15,212 nucleotides of DNA. Source: an uncultured Erysipelotrichaceae bacterium. GTDB taxonomy: Bacteria > Bacillota_I > Bacilli_A > Erysipelotrichales > Erysipelotrichaceae. Every line of letters begins with the position of its first letter. Within the stretch, counting starts at the first letter, position 1. Both the position numbers and the translations under genes were made by a program. Positions 14,167-15,212 of this stretch are shown here, in pieces. The DNA is taken from contig CADBND010000122.1 of assembly GCA_902795875.1 (NCBI GenBank), forward strand, positions 1 through 15,212, written 5' to 3'. A model generated the notes under the pieces. That model had not been told where the DNA came from, did no database searches, and saw only the letters and a program-made list of their open reading frames with translations.

Positions 14167-14195
14167 ATTTTAAAATATTGTGCTAGAATTGAAAA
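14167..14195 (-). promoter_or_regulatory. Candidate leaderless promoter of the YigZ-family gene
   Basis: On the minus strand TTTTCA (complement of 14190-14195) and TAAAAT (complement of 14167-14172) are 17 nt apart, and 6 nt separate the -10 from the ATG at 14160. The -10 of the divergent gene (14184-14189) lies inside the spacer. Confidence 0.6.
14181..14189 (+). promoter_or_regulatory. Extended -10 promoter of the 46-codon gene
   Basis: TGCTAGAAT matches the extended -10 form TGnTAnAAT. No good -35 is seen, as is common for extended -10 promoters. The predicted start leaves a leader of about 20 nt containing GTGAGG before the ATG at 14216. Confidence 0.55.
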
Positions 14196-14215
14196 TGTTG
14201 TGAGGTTTGTTTTAT

Positions 14216-14356
14216 ATGAGAAGTCTTGAAGAAGTCCTGGCTGAACTCAACGCGGCAGAAAAGGAATATGCCCGGAAATGTGCTCAGTACGGGATCGAAG
14301 AATCCGGTCGGAAAAAGAAGTCCGAGGCGGATCAGAAAAATGAAGGAAGTAGGTAA
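14216..14356 (+). CDS. 46-residue hydrophilic protein, unknown
   Basis: A short open frame encodes a 46-residue, highly charged peptide: a likely amphipathic helix (SLEEVLAELNAAEKEYARK, residues 3-21) followed by a lysine/glutamate-rich tail with no membrane segment. I recognise no family. Support for it being real comes from the context: an extended -10 at 14181-14189, a GTGAGG ribosome-binding site about 10 nt before the ATG, and an intrinsic terminator whose 5' stem encodes its last codons and whose loop contains its TAA. It thus forms a compact, self-contained unit of about 190 nt. An alternative is that the transcript is a small regulatory RNA and the frame is incidental. Confidence 0.55.
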   Translation: MRSLEEVLAELNAAEKEYARKCAQYGIEESGRKKKSEADQKNEGSR

Positions 14357-14376
14357 TAATGTCCTACTTTTTTTAT
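14347..14376 (+). terminator. Intrinsic terminator overlapping the end of the 46-codon gene
   Basis: A 7-bp stem (AAGTAGG 14347-14353 with CCTACTT 14363-14369) is followed by a T-rich tail (TTTTTATT). The 9-nt loop holds the TAA stop codon of the small gene. It shields pgk from upstream transcription. Confidence 0.85.
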
Positions 14377-14385
14377 TGTCCGAGA

Positions 14386-14394
14386 TGCTATAAT
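14386..14394 (+). promoter_or_regulatory. Extended -10 promoter of pgk
   Basis: TGCTATAAT is a perfect extended -10, starting about 10 nt beyond the preceding terminator. The predicted start near 14401 leaves a leader of about 20 nt carrying AGGAGG, with no room for a riboswitch. Confidence 0.7.
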
Positions 14395-14421
14395 TATTGT
14401 GTATTTAGGAGGAGTTTTGTT

Positions 14422-15212
14422 ATGGCTAAAAAGCTGGTTACAGATTTACAGGTAGCGGGCAAGAAAGTCATCGTTCGCGTTGACTTCAATGTACCGCACA
14501 AAGGTGATGTCATCACAGATGACAACAGGATCGTCGCAGCATTACCGACGATCAGATATCTGCTTGAAAACAACGCTAAGGTCATCCTTCTTTCCCATCT
14601 TGGCAAAGTTGATTACAAGAAGAGCGAAGAAGAGATCGAAGCAGCAAAGAAGAAGAATGACATGGTCATCGTTGCCAAAAAGCTGCAGGAATACCTGCCT
14701 GACAACAAGGTCATCTTCGTAAACGCTACAAGAGGTGCTGAACTTGAGAATGCCGTTGCCGAAATGAAGGAAGGCGAAGTCGTTCTTATGCAGAACACCA
14801 GATATGAAAAAGGCGAATCCAAGAACGATGAAGAACTGGGCAAATACTGGGCTTCATTAGGTGATCTGTTCGTTGAAGATGCATTCGGTTCTGTCCACAG
14901 AGCACATGCTTCTACTGTCGGTATCCCGACTCATTTACCGAGCGCTGCCGGTTTCCTGGTTGAAAAGGAATTGAAGTTCCTTGGCGATGCAGTTGAAAAT
15001 CCTGTCAGACCGTTTGTAGGTATCCTGGGTGGTGCTAAAGTCGCTGACAAGCTCAAAGTCATCAACAATCTGCTCGAAAAATGCGACACCCTGATCATCG
15101 GTGGTGGTATGGCATACACATTCCTGAAGGCACAGGGCAAAGAGATCGGTGAATCTCTCGTTGACGATGAAAAACTCGATTACTGCAAGGAAATGCTCGA
15201 AAAGGCAAAAGA
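14422..15212 (+). CDS. pgk: Phosphoglycerate kinase, 3'-truncated by the window
   Basis: PGK makes ATP and 3-phosphoglycerate from 1,3-bisphosphoglycerate and ADP in glycolysis. The first 263 codons are present, about two thirds of the usual 390-420. The substrate-binding N-domain is clear: RVDFNVP with Asp21 and Asn23, Arg36, SHLG with His59, NTRYE, and DAFGSVHRAHAS. The beginning of the nucleotide domain includes GGAKVADK. At residue 62 a Lys replaces the Arg of the usual SHLGR, and the following segment (about 64-80, rich in Lys and Glu) seems several residues longer than in typical Bacillota enzymes. AGGAGG lies 9-10 nt before the ATG. It has its own promoter and no co-transcribed gene upstream; what follows lies outside the window. 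Confidence 0.96.
   Translation, partial: MAKKLVTDLQVAGKKVIVRVDFNVPHKGDVITDDNRIVAALPTIRYLLENNAKVILLSHLGKVDYKKSEEEIEAAKKKNDMVIVAKKLQEYLPDNKVIFVNATRGAELENAVAEMKEGEVVLMQNTRYEKGESKNDEELGKYWASLGDLFVEDAFGSVHRAHASTVGIPTHLPSAAGFLVEKELKFLGDAVENPVRPFVGILGGAKVADKLKVINNLLEKCDTLIIGGGMAYTFLKAQGKEIGESLVDDEKLDYCKEMLEKAK

Noticed and set aside
1..15212. CRISPR arrays, insertion sequences, phage genes, toxin-antitoxin or defence genes
   Set aside because: I found no spaced direct repeats, transposase-like frames, integrase or defence-type domains on either strand. The TraB-family protein is a chromosomal family member with no conjugation genes nearby.

Overview
The window looks like chromosomal DNA of a low-to-mid GC Bacillota, most probably an Erysipelotrichia-type gut or oral bacterium. 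The evidence is indirect: Shine-Dalgarno boxes of the AGGAGG type on many genes, a DUF4428-like zinc-ribbon protein, a PF06541 membrane protein, the hprK-lgt gene order typical of Bacillota, and short AT-rich intrinsic terminators. No phage, transposon, plasmid or CRISPR signature was seen. This is housekeeping DNA with several odd features rather than an obvious accessory island.

Layout. Positions 1-1271 (minus strand) hold a run of small exported or membrane-anchored proteins of unknown role. Positions 1402-2478 (minus) encode alanine racemase, and 2617-3447 (plus) a zinc-ribbon protein, divergent from it. An alpha/beta hydrolase (3503-4423, minus) faces that gene across a bidirectional terminator. 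Next come tRNA-Val(UAC) and tRNA-Thr(UGU) as one minus-strand unit (4509-4667) with its own promoter and terminator. A TraB/PrgY-type membrane protein (4775-5938, minus) is divergent from the main plus-strand operon. That operon (5969-12461) runs HD-domain protein, PF06541 membrane protein, uvrA, hprK and an Lgt-HAD fusion. Every junction in it is an overlap, three of the four being ATGA. Then upp (12534-13154), a bidirectional terminator, a small two-helix membrane protein and a YigZ/IMPACT-family gene (both minus), a 46-codon plus-strand gene with its own promoter and terminator, and the first 263 codons of pgk.

How the genes fit together. HPr kinase/phosphorylase is the carbon-catabolite sensor of Bacillota. 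In bacilli the pyrophosphatase PpaX, which removes the PPi made when HprK dephosphorylates P-Ser-HPr, lies near hprK and lgt. Here a PpaX-like HAD domain is fused to the cytoplasmic C-terminus of Lgt. The HprK itself has a Tyr where the family has its catalytic His, and it lacks the usual PVRPGRN loop linked to dephosphorylation, so the HprK/PPi/PpaX relationship may be changed.

The most distinctive pattern is in the starts. Five genes (alr, the TraB-family gene, the HD gene, the small membrane-protein gene and the YigZ-family gene) have no Shine-Dalgarno. Each has a TAWAAT box exactly 6 nt before the start codon, which places the predicted transcription start on the first base of that codon. 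They look leaderless, while the other separately transcribed protein genes here use strong Shine-Dalgarno sites. This is a reading of the sequence and has not been tested.
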